64,000 nt of DNA from an uncultured Lysobacteraceae bacterium (GTDB taxonomy: Bacteria > Pseudomonadota > Gammaproteobacteria > Xanthomonadales > Xanthomonadaceae): positions 48,373 to 112,372 of the forward strand of contig CAMLLG010000002.1 in NCBI GenBank assembly GCA_946480825.1, read 5' to 3'. Under the pieces are notes generated by a model. It saw only the letters and a program-made list of their open reading frames with translations. It had not been told where the DNA came from and searched no databases. How positions within the stretch are numbered: position 1 is the first letter of the stretch; each line of letters opens with the position of its first letter. Positions 1-10,848 of the stretch are shown here, one piece after another. The position numbers and the translations under genes were made by a program.

Positions 1-2547
<2,547 letters not shown>

Positions 2548-2656
2548 GGGCAGGCGTCGTCTGGCGCGGCCGATGCCGCGGGAGTGGGCGTTCGGTCCCG
2601 CCGTCCTCACGGCCAGCGGGCGCTCGCGGGCCGGCGGCGATACCGCTCGAGTCCCG

Positions 2657-2856
2657 CTCGCCCGTCTGTCCTTTTGCCTGAGAGTTTGAACGACGGGTCA
2701 GAAAAACCCGCGTTTTGCCCCTTCGGCGCCGGCGCGGCTCGTGCGAGCGGCCGATCTCTCCAGAGTGCTGAATACGCGGCGGTACCGGGCCTGAGCGATT
2801 CCGGGCGAATTGCGCCTTCGGCAGCGGCCCGACACCTCCGGTCCGCTTCTCCCACC
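2657..2856 (-). promoter_or_regulatory. Tandem glycine riboswitch upstream of gcvP
   Basis: Read on the minus strand, two consecutive gcvT-type aptamers are visible. The first, about 2856-2775, has GGGAGA, then GCCGAAGGCGCAA, then CGCTCAGGC. The second, about 2768-2657, has GGAGAGA, then GCCGAAGGGGCAA, then CTCTCAGGCAAAAGGACAGA. A short linker joins them, as in the cooperative tandem riboswitches. It lies about 110 nt before the gcvP start and has no other gene to control. The boundaries are estimates from conserved motifs only. Confidence 0.93.
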
Positions 2857-2969
2857 GTGCCCGCGGAGTATACCGGCCGGGGCTCCGTCGCGTCTGCAAG
2901 CCAGGGTCTGCCTTTGATGCCTCCTCCGCGATGGCCAGGATGCGCGCCGCGTCGCGTTACCATGGCCCG

Positions 2970-3770
2970 ATGAGCACATCGCGCGGCCCGAAACACAGAC
3001 CCGGACGCTCCCCGGGCCCACAGAAGACGCCTGCCCGGCCTGCAGCCGCCCAGACGTCTCCGGGCGGCGACGCCGACGAGGATTACGCGCATCGCCTCGT
3101 CTGGTTCCCGAAGGCCGTGGCGCTGCTGCAGCGCGAGCCGGCGGTGGCGATTCCCCTCGGCTATCTGCTGCTTTCGCTGATCGGTCTGTGGTCGAGTTTC
3201 TGCTTCTATCGGGTGTTCCGCATTCCGATCCTCGAATACATGCAGCCCGGCGATTTTCTGGTCGAAGGCGTGCGTCATCCGATGAATCTGGTGTGGCTGC
3301 TGGCGATGCTCGCGGTCGCGATTCCCGCCTACTGGCCGACGTACTACCGCCTGCACCATCCCGAGCGCGCCGAGCGCTACCGCAAACACTGGTACGGCCG
3401 CGTGATCTTCAGCCGTCTTGTCGATCCTTTCCGTCGTCGACGCTGGTACGACCTCTCGCCGGAGGCCACCATCGCGTTCGCGCTGCTGTTGGGGGGCGGT
3501 TCGATGATGCTCACCCACGCGCGGGAACGCGCCGCGCACCTGCTGGACGGCGGTGGCGAAGCGGTGCGGGTGACCCTCGGCGGCGATGCCCTGCCATTGC
3601 AGGGCACTGCGCGACTGCTCGGCACCACCGGTGGATACGTCTATCTGTACTGGCCCGCGAACGGCCGCACCGAAGTGCTGGTGCAGGAGAACGTGAGCCG
3701 CATCGAAGTCCTGCCGCGGCGCATGCCGCGCGGCCGCGCCGCGACCCCGACGACGGTGGCGACGCCATGA
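2970..3770 (+). CDS. Membrane protein of unknown function
   Basis: A 266-aa protein I do not recognise. A basic, proline-rich N-terminus (about 40 residues) is followed by hydrophobic helices around GYLLLSLIGLWSSF, LVWLLAMLAVAIPAYW and TIAFALLLGGGSMML, so three membrane segments are likely. The C-terminal 70 residues look like a small beta-rich soluble domain (TARLLGTTGGYVYLYW). I chose ATG 2970 because the upstream ATG at 2931 has no ribosome site. Its stop overlaps the next start (ATGA at 3767-3770), so it is translationally coupled to the MFS exporter. Function unknown. Confidence 0.75.
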   Translation: MSTSRGPKHRPGRSPGPQKTPARPAAAQTSPGGDADEDYAHRLVWFPKAVALLQREPAVAIPLGYLLLSLIGLWSSFCFYRVFRIPILEYMQPGDFLVEGVRHPMNLVWLLAMLAVAIPAYWPTYYRLHHPERAERYRKHWYGRVIFSRLVDPFRRRRWYDLSPEATIAFALLLGGGSMMLTHARERAAHLLDGGGEAVRVTLGGDALPLQGTARLLGTTGGYVYLYWPANGRTEVLVQENVSRIEVLPRRMPRGRAATPTTVATP

Positions 3771-5002
3771 CCGCGACGCCCACGCGCAGGCGGCTCGCGC
3801 TGATCCTCGGCGGCCTGGCCATGATCGGGCCGTTCTCGATCGACACCATGTTCCCGGCGTTTCCGCAGATCGGCGCGCAGTTCGGCGCCGACAAGGTCGC
3901 GCTGCAGCAGACCATCAGCGCCTATCTGCTCGCCTATGCGCTGATGAGTCTGGTCCACGGCCCGTTGTCGGATGCGATCGGCCGGCGCCGGGTGATTCTC
4001 GGCGGGCTGACGGTGTTCGCGCTGGCGTCGATCGGCTGCGCACTGGCGACCAGCCTGCCGATGCTGCTGACGTTCCGCGCGCTGCAGGGCATGTCCGCAG
4101 GCGTCGGCCTGATCGTCGGCCGCGCGGTGATCCGCGATGTGTTCCAGGGTCAGTACGCGCAGAAGCTGATGAGCCAGGTGTCGATGATTTTCGGCATCGC
4201 CCCGGCGCTGGCGCCTGTCCTCGGCGGCTGGATCCTGGGCTGGGAGCGTTGGCCCGCGATTTTCTGGTTCCTGGTGCTGTTCGCGGTGTCGTTGCTGGCG
4301 TTGGTCTGGGTGGGTCTGCCGGAAACGCATCCGCCCGAAGCGCGTTTCCGCCCGCGGCCGAAGGAACTGCTGCGCAATCACGCCTACATTTTCCTCAACC
4401 GCCGCTTCCAGCGTTTCGCGGCCGCGGGCGCGTTCAATTTCGCGGCCCTGTTCCTGTATATCGCCTCGGCGCCGGCATTCGTGCTGGATCACCTCAAGCT
4501 CGGCGAAGACCAGTTCGGCTGGTTCTTCGTGCCGACCATCGCCGGCATGGTCTTCGGTTCGTTCCTGTCCGGCCGCGCCGCCGGCCGGGTCACCGGCACC
4601 CGACTCGCGGGGGTCGGATTCGCGCTCTGCGGTTTCGCCGCGGCGCTGAACATTGCTTACAACCTGCTGGCGCCGCAGCTGTCGATGCCGTGGGCGGTCG
4701 TGCCGATGGCGATCAACGCGCTCGGCATCTCGCTGGTGTTCCCGATCCTCACTCTCGCGATCCTCGACATGTACCCGCGCCAGCGCGGCGCGGCGTCGTC
4801 GCTGCAGGCCTTCACCAGCCTGATCCTGCAGACGACCGTGGCGGGCGTGTTCTCGCCGGTGCTCAGCCACGTGCCGCTGCATCTGGCGCTGGGCGCCGCG
4901 GCCTTCACCCTGATCGGTTTCCTGTTCTGGTGGTGGGAAATCACGCGGACGCGGCTGCCGCCGGAGGGCGAACCGGTGGCCGCGGGGCCGCCGGCGCTTT
5001 GA
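3767..5002 (+). CDS. Bcr/CflA-family multidrug efflux MFS transporter
   Basis: A 411-aa twelve-helix major facilitator of the drug:H+ antiporter type, expected in the inner membrane. The N-terminus LALILGGLAMIGPFSIDTMFPAFP is typical of Bcr/CflA proteins. The MFS motif A region reads GPLSDAIGRRRVILGG, and the antiporter motif C region is around GIAPALAPVLGGWIL. Length is normal for the family. The start overlaps the stop of the preceding membrane gene by ATGA. The exported compound cannot be deduced; Bcr relatives export bicyclomycin, sulfonamides or peptides. Confidence 0.9.
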   Translation: MTATPTRRRLALILGGLAMIGPFSIDTMFPAFPQIGAQFGADKVALQQTISAYLLAYALMSLVHGPLSDAIGRRRVILGGLTVFALASIGCALATSLPMLLTFRALQGMSAGVGLIVGRAVIRDVFQGQYAQKLMSQVSMIFGIAPALAPVLGGWILGWERWPAIFWFLVLFAVSLLALVWVGLPETHPPEARFRPRPKELLRNHAYIFLNRRFQRFAAAGAFNFAALFLYIASAPAFVLDHLKLGEDQFGWFFVPTIAGMVFGSFLSGRAAGRVTGTRLAGVGFALCGFAAALNIAYNLLAPQLSMPWAVVPMAINALGISLVFPILTLAILDMYPRQRGAASSLQAFTSLILQTTVAGVFSPVLSHVPLHLALGAAAFTLIGFLFWWWEITRTRLPPEGEPVAAGPPAL

Positions 5003-5008
5003 GCCGCG

Positions 5009-5299
5009 TCATTGCGCGTCCGGCGGCCCGTCGCCGCCGCGGCGGCGCTTCATCTCGAACGCGAATCCGACCAGCGAGGTGACGATCATGCCCTGCACGG
5101 ACGACATCACCAGACCGATGACGCTGAAGAAGCGGAAGCTTTCTTCGGTCACGATGCCGATGATCTGGAAATAGACGGCCGCGGCGATGGCGCCGATCGC
5201 GGAGGCGAGCATGAAATCGCGGATCCGCCAATGGGCGAGGATTCCGAACAACGCGATGATGACGATGTTGATCGCCAGTTGCAGATATTGTTCCGACAC
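5009..5299 (-). CDS. Small membrane protein, unknown function
   Basis: A 96-aa protein with two or three hydrophobic helices (INIVIIALFGILAHW, LASAIGAIAAAVYFQIIGIV, VMSSVQGMIVTSLVGFAF) and a charged, basic tail (MKRRRGGDGPP). The best start is GTG 5299, preceded by AGGAG 11 nt upstream; no ATG fits. It lies 17 bp downstream of the APC permease gene on the same strand and may be cotranscribed with it. I do not recognise a family. Confidence 0.7.
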   Translation of the reverse strand: MSEQYLQLAINIVIIALFGILAHWRIRDFMLASAIGAIAAAVYFQIIGIVTEESFRFFSVIGLVMSSVQGMIVTSLVGFAFEMKRRRGGDGPPDAQ

Positions 5300-5316
5300 G
5301 ATGCGGCGTTCTCCTG

Positions 5317-6624
5317 TCAGTGGCGTCCCGATCGGTTCCGTCGCCGATCCGTTGCGCGCCAAAGATAGCGCAGCGGCAGCCCCGCGATCACCAGCACCGC
5401 GCCCCAGGCGAGGGCTTCGGCGCCGGTGCCGATCAGCGCGTACAGACTGTAGAGCAGCGCGAGCACGGCGACGATGCGGCCGCGCCGGCCGAGTTTCAGC
5501 CATGCCGCGCTGCTGAAGACGTAGGGCAGCAGCGTCGCGGCGGTCGACAGCAGGATCGAGAACGTGAACACCTTCACCAGAGAATCGGTGTAGTTCGCGA
5601 TCACCAGCAGGCTCGCGAGGGCGCTGCCGACCAGCACGCCGATGCGCGGCGTGCCGTTGCGGTCGAGCGTCGCGAATGATTTCGGGAACAGCCCATCGTG
5701 CGCCGCGGCCATCGGCAATTGCGCGGAAAGCAGCACCCAGCCGTTGAGCGCGCCGAAGCACGAGATCGCCGCGACGATGGCGATCCCGGTGGCGGCCGCC
5801 GGGCCCCACAGCGCGCCAGCGGCGTCGGCCATCGGCGCGGTCGACGCGGTCGCCGTCTCCGGCGGCAGCAGGCCCAGCACCGCGGTGCAGGCGAGAATGG
5901 TGGCGATGCCCGCAAGCAGGGTGCCGATCAGGGTGGCGCGCGGAATCGTGCGTTCGGCGTCGTGGATCGCGCCTGCCGGAATCGTCGCCGCTTCCAGGCC
6001 GAGAAATGCCCACAGCGTCAGCGCGACGGTGGCATGGATCGCACCGGCGAAGGCGACCGGCTCGCCGGCCGCGCTGTCGATATGCGGCATGGCCAGATGC
6101 GCGGGTTCGATCAGCCAGATCGCGATGCCGCCGAACAGCAGCAACGGCACCAGCTTCAGAACGGTGGTCGCGATCTGCAGCCGCCCGGCCTCGCGCACGC
6201 CGGCCAGATTGATCGCCGCGCACAGCCACAGCGCGCCGAGCGCGAGCGCCGCGCCGCGCAGCGGGGTGGCGACCAGCGGCGGGAACAGGCTGCCGAGACT
6301 GCCGGCGAAGGCCACCGCGATCGCGGCGTTCGCGCACCAGATCGAGATCCAGTAGCTCCAGGCGATGATGAAGCCGGTGTTGTCGCCGAAGGCTTCGCGT
6401 GCGTAGGCATAGGGCCCGCCGGCGTGCGCGCCGCGCGCGGCCAGACGCGAGAAGGTCAATGCCAGCAGCAGCGCGCCGCCGAGGGTGATGGCCCAGCCGT
6501 ACAGACTGATCGCGCCGTACGGCGCGAGCGATGCGGGCAGCAGGAACACGCCGCTGCCGATCATGTTGCCCGCGACCAGTGCGATCGCGGACCACAGGCC
6601 CAACGGACGCGGGGCGGCGCTCAC
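5317..6624 (-). CDS. APC-superfamily amino acid permease
   Basis: A 435-aa polytopic inner-membrane transporter of the amino acid/polyamine/organocation superfamily. The first helix carries the glycine-rich substrate-binding motif GNMIGSGVFLLPASLA, as in AdiC and other antiporters. Twelve helices are expected. The start is GTG 6624; no nearby ATG gives a full first helix. The substrate is not evident. The small membrane gene follows 17 bp downstream. AdiC-like arginine/agmatine exchange is possible, but no decarboxylase gene is nearby. Confidence 0.9.
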   Translation of the reverse strand: MSAAPRPLGLWSAIALVAGNMIGSGVFLLPASLAPYGAISLYGWAITLGGALLLALTFSRLAARGAHAGGPYAYAREAFGDNTGFIIAWSYWISIWCANAAIAVAFAGSLGSLFPPLVATPLRGAALALGALWLCAAINLAGVREAGRLQIATTVLKLVPLLLFGGIAIWLIEPAHLAMPHIDSAAGEPVAFAGAIHATVALTLWAFLGLEAATIPAGAIHDAERTIPRATLIGTLLAGIATILACTAVLGLLPPETATASTAPMADAAGALWGPAAATGIAIVAAISCFGALNGWVLLSAQLPMAAAHDGLFPKSFATLDRNGTPRIGVLVGSALASLLVIANYTDSLVKVFTFSILLSTAATLLPYVFSSAAWLKLGRRGRIVAVLALLYSLYALIGTGAEALAWGAVLVIAGLPLRYLWRATDRRRNRSGRH

Positions 6625-6673
6625 CCCGCGATGCGCTCAGCGCGGGACACGCAGGCGGCGTCCCGCGGCGCGC

Positions 6674-8230
6674 TCACTTCCCGGGCTGCGATGCATTCGG
6701 TGCGATGCCGCGCAGGCGGGCGGCCACACCCGACGCGGCCGGTGCCGATGCGGCCGGACGGCTCGCCGACGTGCTCCGGGCGCGGATCAAGGGCTTGGCG
6801 CCGTTCAAACCGGCCGGCTGCGGTTCGAGCCAGGTTTTCATGGTCGCGAAGTCGACGTCGAACCGCGAGTAGTAGTCGCGGTTCGACGCGGTCGCCAGAG
6901 AACCGGAGTTCGAGCACGAGGCGCTGCCGCCGTAGAGACCGCCGCGCAGTACGTAGCCGCGCGGGCCCAGCGTGAAGAGGCCCGAGCCGCTGCTGCCCCC
7001 CTCGGTGGTGCCGCTGGTCCAGCCGACCGTCGTCTCGGTGCCGTCGATCGAGATCGACTGGCCCAGCGATGCCATCTTCGCGTCGCCCGACGGGTGATGC
7101 AGCGCCAGCACGTCGGTGCCGTTGGCGATCGGGGTGGCGTTCCAGCCGGCGAAATAGGCGAACGACGGCGCCGCGCTGTTGAGGCGCAGCAGCATGCCGT
7201 CGGTGTTGTTGGTCGAATACAGATAGGCGGCGCCGCCGCTGAGCTGGGTCTGCTGGGTCGACGTCAGACCGCCGCAGGTGGTCGCTTCATAGTTCCAGAA
7301 CGTGTTCAGCGTGTTCGCGACCGTCTGCATCTGGCTGGTGACCGGCGGCACGCTGGTATTGGTCGAGAAGCAGTGATTCGCCGTATGGAAATACGGCACC
7401 TGCGTTTCGGGCACGGTGTCCGCCAGCAGGGTGCCGGTGCAGATGAAGGTACTGCTGCCGACCACGAAGCGCATGTGCGCCACCGCGTTCTTGGCGTTGA
7501 CGAAAGGCTGGCCCAGCGCGTTCACGCGGCAGATGGTGTCGACGTTGCAGCTGCCGGACTCGCCGATCTTTTCGATCAGTTTGAAGCTGTTGCGGCTGTC
7601 GGCGATCAGGTGCGACAGCACCGGCGCGTCGAGGCGCACCGCGAACGCGGGGACGCCCTTCGGCCGGAAGATTTCGATGATCTGGGTCTCGCCGTCGGTA
7701 TTGGGACTCCAGAACAGGCCCTGCGGACCGGGCAGGCGCTTCATTTCGGCGCCGGTCATCGTCGCGACCACCTCGGCGGGGCGCGCCGAGCCGCCGAAGC
7801 GCAGTTCGGCGCGATCGTGCAAACCGCTGACGTCGAGGCCGACGCGCAAGGCCATCGCGTCCATCGAACGGATCTCGACCTTCGCCACGAAACCGCCGGC
7901 GACCGGTTGCCAGCGCAGCGCCGGCAGCCCGGATTGCGCGCTCTCGTGCGCGGCTTCGCGACCGATGCCGATCTGGGTCGGCTTGAGGCCGGTGCCCTGG
8001 TTCTTGCGCTGCAGTTCGAGCAGGCGGGCGACGGCCATCTCGCCGTACTGCATCCTCGAGACGTTCGCGCCCTGGATGCCGGGCGCGCGCCAGTGCATGG
8101 CCGGTGCGGGCGCGGTCTTGCTGTATTCGCCGTCCGCCTGTCCCGCGGGCGCGGCCGCCTGGAGCGGCAGTGCGGCGGAGAGCGCGAACGCGAGGGCGGT
8201 CAGGACGAGGGGGCGTCGGATGGTCTGCAT
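6674..8230 (-). CDS. Secreted lysyl-endopeptidase-like serine protease
   Basis: A 518-aa preproenzyme. A Sec signal peptide (about 1-26) is followed by a propeptide of about 200 residues. The trypsin-fold domain begins near residue 228 and has the triad His286 (TANHC), Asp344 (NNTDG) and Ser414 (TEGGSSGSG). The order and spacing match Achromobacter protease I and Lysobacter lysyl endopeptidases. Several cysteines in the mature region could form disulfides. The C-terminal 40 residues are an Ala/Ser/Pro-rich extension of unknown role. It probably acts extracellularly on proteins, as expected for a predatory or lytic bacterium. Lys specificity is inferred from family resemblance only. Confidence 0.88.
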   Translation of the reverse strand: MQTIRRPLVLTALAFALSAALPLQAAAPAGQADGEYSKTAPAPAMHWRAPGIQGANVSRMQYGEMAVARLLELQRKNQGTGLKPTQIGIGREAAHESAQSGLPALRWQPVAGGFVAKVEIRSMDAMALRVGLDVSGLHDRAELRFGGSARPAEVVATMTGAEMKRLPGPQGLFWSPNTDGETQIIEIFRPKGVPAFAVRLDAPVLSHLIADSRNSFKLIEKIGESGSCNVDTICRVNALGQPFVNAKNAVAHMRFVVGSSTFICTGTLLADTVPETQVPYFHTANHCFSTNTSVPPVTSQMQTVANTLNTFWNYEATTCGGLTSTQQTQLSGGAAYLYSTNNTDGMLLRLNSAAPSFAYFAGWNATPIANGTDVLALHHPSGDAKMASLGQSISIDGTETTVGWTSGTTEGGSSGSGLFTLGPRGYVLRGGLYGGSASCSNSGSLATASNRDYYSRFDVDFATMKTWLEPQPAGLNGAKPLIRARSTSASRPAASAPAASGVAARLRGIAPNASQPGK

Positions 8231-8281
8231 GGGCTTGGGCTTCTGGTCGGTCTGTGGGACGGGATGGCCGCGAGGCCGGTC

Positions 8282-9379
8282 TCAGGAAACGGCTGGCGTC
8301 GCGTCGCGGTACGCGCGGCGCAGCAGTTCGTGGAAATGATGCACCGCATTTTCGCGCAGCGGGTTAAGACGCCCGGCGGTGTAGGAGCCGGAGGCGAGGC
8401 CGCGCTGCACGTCTTCGCAGATACCGATGTCCTCGTCCTGGACGACATCGCTGAACGAGAGGTCCGCGGCGCGGCGGGCGCGGCCGGCTTCGGAATCGTC
8501 CTGCACGTAGTAGAAATCGAACTCCACCCGGCAGCGGTCGGCCCCCTTGGGGACGATCCGGTTGGTCTGCAGGCGGCCGGGCAGGATGTTCAGCATCGTG
8601 TTCGGCCACAGCCAGTAATACAGCGCGTCGCCGCTGCCGTAGAGGCCGTCGCCGCTTTCCAGCGGACTGAACTGGAACGAATACCACTCGGCGGTCTCGG
8701 TGACATAGCTGCGGTAATCCAGCAGCCGGTTCAGTTCCGGATGCACGTGGGGAACGTGATAGCCCTCGAGATAGTTGTCGACATAGACCTTCCAGTTGCA
8801 GGCGATGTCGTAACCGACGCGGTGATGATGGCCGTAGGCTTCGAGCCCTCGATCTTCGCCGATGCGCGCGTCGATGCCGGCGACGAAGGCGTCGAACGGC
8901 GGCGCCTTCGTTTCGTCCACCGCCGCGAACACCAGCCCCCGCCAGACCCGCACCGCGAGCTGCGGCAGACGGATGTCGCCCACGTCGAAATCGACGACGT
9001 CGGCCATCTCGGTGGCCGTGCGCAAGTGTCCGTCGAGGGTGTAGGTCCAGCCGTGATAGCGGCAGCGCAGCGATTTCGCGCCCAGCCCATCGCACTGCGC
9101 CAGCGGCCCGGCGCGGTGACGGCAGACGTTGTGCATCACCCGCACCACGCCGTCGGCGCCGCGCACCGCGACCACCGGCAACCCGCCCAGATCGGCGATG
9201 GCGTGATCCCCGGGGTCGCGCAACTGGCAGACATGCGCCACCAGTTGCCAGCCGCAATCGAAGATCGCTTCCCGGTCGATCGCGACCATGGACGGATCGG
9301 TGTAGCAATGCGCATGCAGGGCGAGCGCGCGCTCCAATGGCTGGGCGGCAAGGTCGACAAAACGGGCGTGCGCGGTCAT
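8282..9379 (-). CDS. Rieske aromatic-ring-hydroxylating-type oxygenase, alpha subunit
   Basis: A 365-aa iron-sulfur oxygenase. The Rieske [2Fe-2S] ligands are Cys86-X-His88 and Cys106-X2-His109 (CRHRAGPL, CRYHGW). The mononuclear iron site is DNYLEGYHVPHVH, with His208 and His213 and bridging acids Asp201/Glu205. The sequence is closest in style to choline monooxygenase, carnitine oxygenase CntA and glycine-betaine demethylase GbcA, which act on quaternary amines, rather than to true aromatic dioxygenases. No reductase partner gene is adjacent. Substrate unknown; N-demethylation or hydroxylation of a quaternary ammonium compound is my guess. Confidence 0.87.
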   Translation of the reverse strand: MTAHARFVDLAAQPLERALALHAHCYTDPSMVAIDREAIFDCGWQLVAHVCQLRDPGDHAIADLGGLPVVAVRGADGVVRVMHNVCRHRAGPLAQCDGLGAKSLRCRYHGWTYTLDGHLRTATEMADVVDFDVGDIRLPQLAVRVWRGLVFAAVDETKAPPFDAFVAGIDARIGEDRGLEAYGHHHRVGYDIACNWKVYVDNYLEGYHVPHVHPELNRLLDYRSYVTETAEWYSFQFSPLESGDGLYGSGDALYYWLWPNTMLNILPGRLQTNRIVPKGADRCRVEFDFYYVQDDSEAGRARRAADLSFSDVVQDEDIGICEDVQRGLASGSYTAGRLNPLRENAVHHFHELLRRAYRDATPAVS

Positions 9380-9417
9380 CCCGCGAGTATCGCGCAGGCT
9401 GCCCGGGCTGTCAGCCG

Positions 9418-9442
9418 CGGCGGCCGGATCTTCCGGCCGCCG
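9418..9442 (-). terminator. GC-rich hairpin after the XRE1 gene pair
   Basis: A perfect 11-bp stem (CGGCGGCCGGA pairing with TCCGGCCGCCG) with a 3-nt loop lies 31 bp past the stop of the 9473-9823 gene. It has no T-tract on the minus strand, so intrinsic termination is uncertain. It may simply separate the island from the Rieske gene. Confidence 0.45.
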
Positions 9443-9472
9443 GCTTCCCCCGCCATCGCCTCGACTGGCGTC

Positions 9473-9823
9473 TCAACCGACCGCGCCCCGCAGCCCCGCC
9501 TGCGCCCGGACGAACAGCGTGGCGACCTCGGTCGCGTTCAGCGTTCGCCCGAGCGCGCGCTGCACGGTCAGCAGGAACACGTCGCCGACCGCGAGGTCGT
9601 ACAACTCGTCGGCATCGATCCGGGTGGTGCCGCGGTCCTGGCGCAGACGATCGCCCAGCTTGCGCTGACTGCCGGCCAGCACTTCGAGATCGACGTCGTC
9701 CAGACCCAGGTCGGCGTTCAGCGACTGTCCCGGCCGCAAACGTTTCGCGACTGCACCCGAGACGCCGGCGATGTGCAGCAGGGTCTCGCGCAGGGCATCG
9801 ATCAGTCCCGTGTCGTCGTCCAT
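9473..9823 (-). CDS. Small acidic protein, acyl-carrier-protein-like helical domain without the attachment serine
   Basis: A 116-aa protein. I chose ATG 9823 because GGAGGA lies 6 nt upstream; an alternative ATG at 9847 overlaps the XRE stop. The pattern SLNADLGLDDVDLEVL followed by LAVGDVFLL resembles helix II and the last helix of acyl carrier proteins. The conserved D-S-L phosphopantetheine serine is replaced by Asp, so it should not carry an acyl group. It sits directly behind an XRE regulator with which it must be cotranscribed. The ACP resemblance is by eye only, and an unrelated helical fold is possible. Confidence 0.7.
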   Translation of the reverse strand: MDDDTGLIDALRETLLHIAGVSGAVAKRLRPGQSLNADLGLDDVDLEVLAGSQRKLGDRLRQDRGTTRIDADELYDLAVGDVFLLTVQRALGRTLNATEVATLFVRAQAGLRGAVG

Positions 9824-9846
9824 GGCGCATTCCTCCGGCGCGACCA

Positions 9847-10278
9847 TCAGCGCTTCCACAACGTTTCGACCGGAACCCCGAAGAAGCGCGCAAATTCGCG
9901 GGCGATCCGGTAACGCACGGCGTGTCCGGTCTCCACGCGCTTGATCGTCGCGATCGAGATCCGGATATTCCGGACGTCGAAGAGGTTGGCCATTTCCTCC
10001 TGGCTGAGCATTCGCGACTCGCGGAGCGCACGCAGCACGTCGGCGTCGAGAAGCACGCTGCCCTTTTTCTTCGGGATGCCGTCGCCCGGTGGAGGAGCCG
10101 GCGCGGGGAGGGGCGAAGGAACGGGCGACGCATGGCCCGGCGTCGCCCCATCCAGCGCCGGCCAAGCCAGAGGGCCGGACGCGGCGGCGTCGGCCGGGGT
10201 GAGGGGCGCGGAAACGGCACGGCTGCCGTCGAAGACGCCATAGACGACGGACGAGCCGGACGGGTGGGTATCGGTCAT
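9847..10278 (-). CDS. XRE-family helix-turn-helix regulator, island copy 1
   Basis: A 143-aa cytoplasmic DNA-binding protein. Residues 1-70 are a low-complexity Pro/Ala-rich region. Residues 75-140 form a Cro/CI-type helix-turn-helix (LRALRESRMLSQEEMANLF, then TIKRVETGHAVRYRIAREF). The C-terminal half closely matches the regulator at 17237-17632 (shared TIKR-E-G-AVR-RIAREFAR-F-VPV), so they are paralogs. ATG 10278 is preceded by GGGAG. Its leader contains a conserved hairpin. It is followed 23 bp later by the ACP-like gene. The likely role is local regulation of the island, perhaps including itself. Confidence 0.85.
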   Translation of the reverse strand: MTDTHPSGSSVVYGVFDGSRAVSAPLTPADAAASGPLAWPALDGATPGHASPVPSPLPAPAPPPGDGIPKKKGSVLLDADVLRALRESRMLSQEEMANLFDVRNIRISIATIKRVETGHAVRYRIAREFARFFGVPVETLWKR

Positions 10279-10327
10279 GACAGAACTCCCTGATCTCGAT
10301 GGAGAAGGCCACCTGGGTGGCCGCCGA

Positions 10328-10350
10328 CCTCGCAGCGGGTTGCTGCGGGG
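10328..10350 (-). promoter_or_regulatory. Leader hairpin upstream of XRE copy 1
   Basis: A stem of nine pairs (one G-T wobble) around the loop GGGTT, formed by CCTCGCAGC and GCTGCGGGG, lies about 50-70 nt before the XRE1 start codon. The same structure, with a perfect 10-bp stem and identical loop, occurs at 10824-10848 before the degenerate copy. The preserved pairing despite base changes suggests an RNA structure in the 5' leader. Confidence 0.5.
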
Positions 10351-10551
10351 CGGGTGGAGGCTGTCGGAACTGGGATCTAGTGTCTTTACGGAGTTCTTAC
10401 GAGTCGTAATCGATGGCTGCTGTCTAACCAAATGATTCGCATTGAAGGATGAAATTCCATATTAATCATGTATTTGCAAGCTTTTTGAGGGCATACTCGG
10501 TTTGCCAAGATTTACCTTCACTTCAGCACGCGTGATCAGGAACAGTACCGC

Positions 10552-10749
10552 TTACGCAGTTCCCGTTGACGAGATTTTGCTGACTTGGTAGCCGGATGTT
10601 GAGTGGCGTGCGAATTCTGCGGATTTTCTCCTCGGTAGTTCGGGCAGTTCGGGCAGTTCGAGTAGAGCGCGCTGTTCCCGGTCGGGAGGGGAGAGGCCGA
10701 CGGCTGCCGCCGAACAGCGGGACAGCGCTGGAGGCGCGATATCGATCAT
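10552..10749 (-). pseudogene. Truncated or degenerate third copy of the XRE leader and start
   Basis: A 65-codon frame starts at ATG 10749, exactly where a diverged duplicate of the XRE1 leader (10271-10312 matches 10744-10783 at about 33 of 40 positions) ends. It encodes no helix-turn-helix. It contains three near-identical 9-bp units giving ELPELPELP, then runs out in AT-rich DNA. The ribosome site is kept. I read it as a remnant of a third XRE gene cut down by recombination; a functional short leader peptide is the alternative. Confidence 0.5.
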
Positions 10750-10823
10750 GGCAGAACTCTCTAATCTCGAAGGAGAATCCCAACGGGGTTGACCCGTCCA
10801 CAGTTTTCAGAGGGGGCTAACCT

Positions 10824-10848
10824 GCTCCGCAGCGGGTTGCTGCGGAGC
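10824..10848 (-). promoter_or_regulatory. Leader hairpin upstream of the degenerate XRE copy
   Basis: A perfect 10-bp stem (GCTCCGCAGC pairs with GCTGCGGAGC) with loop GGGTT, the same loop as at 10328-10350. It lies about 75-100 nt upstream of ATG 10749. The flanks also match the XRE1 leader (CTGTCGGAA on the plus strand follows both). Confidence 0.5.
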
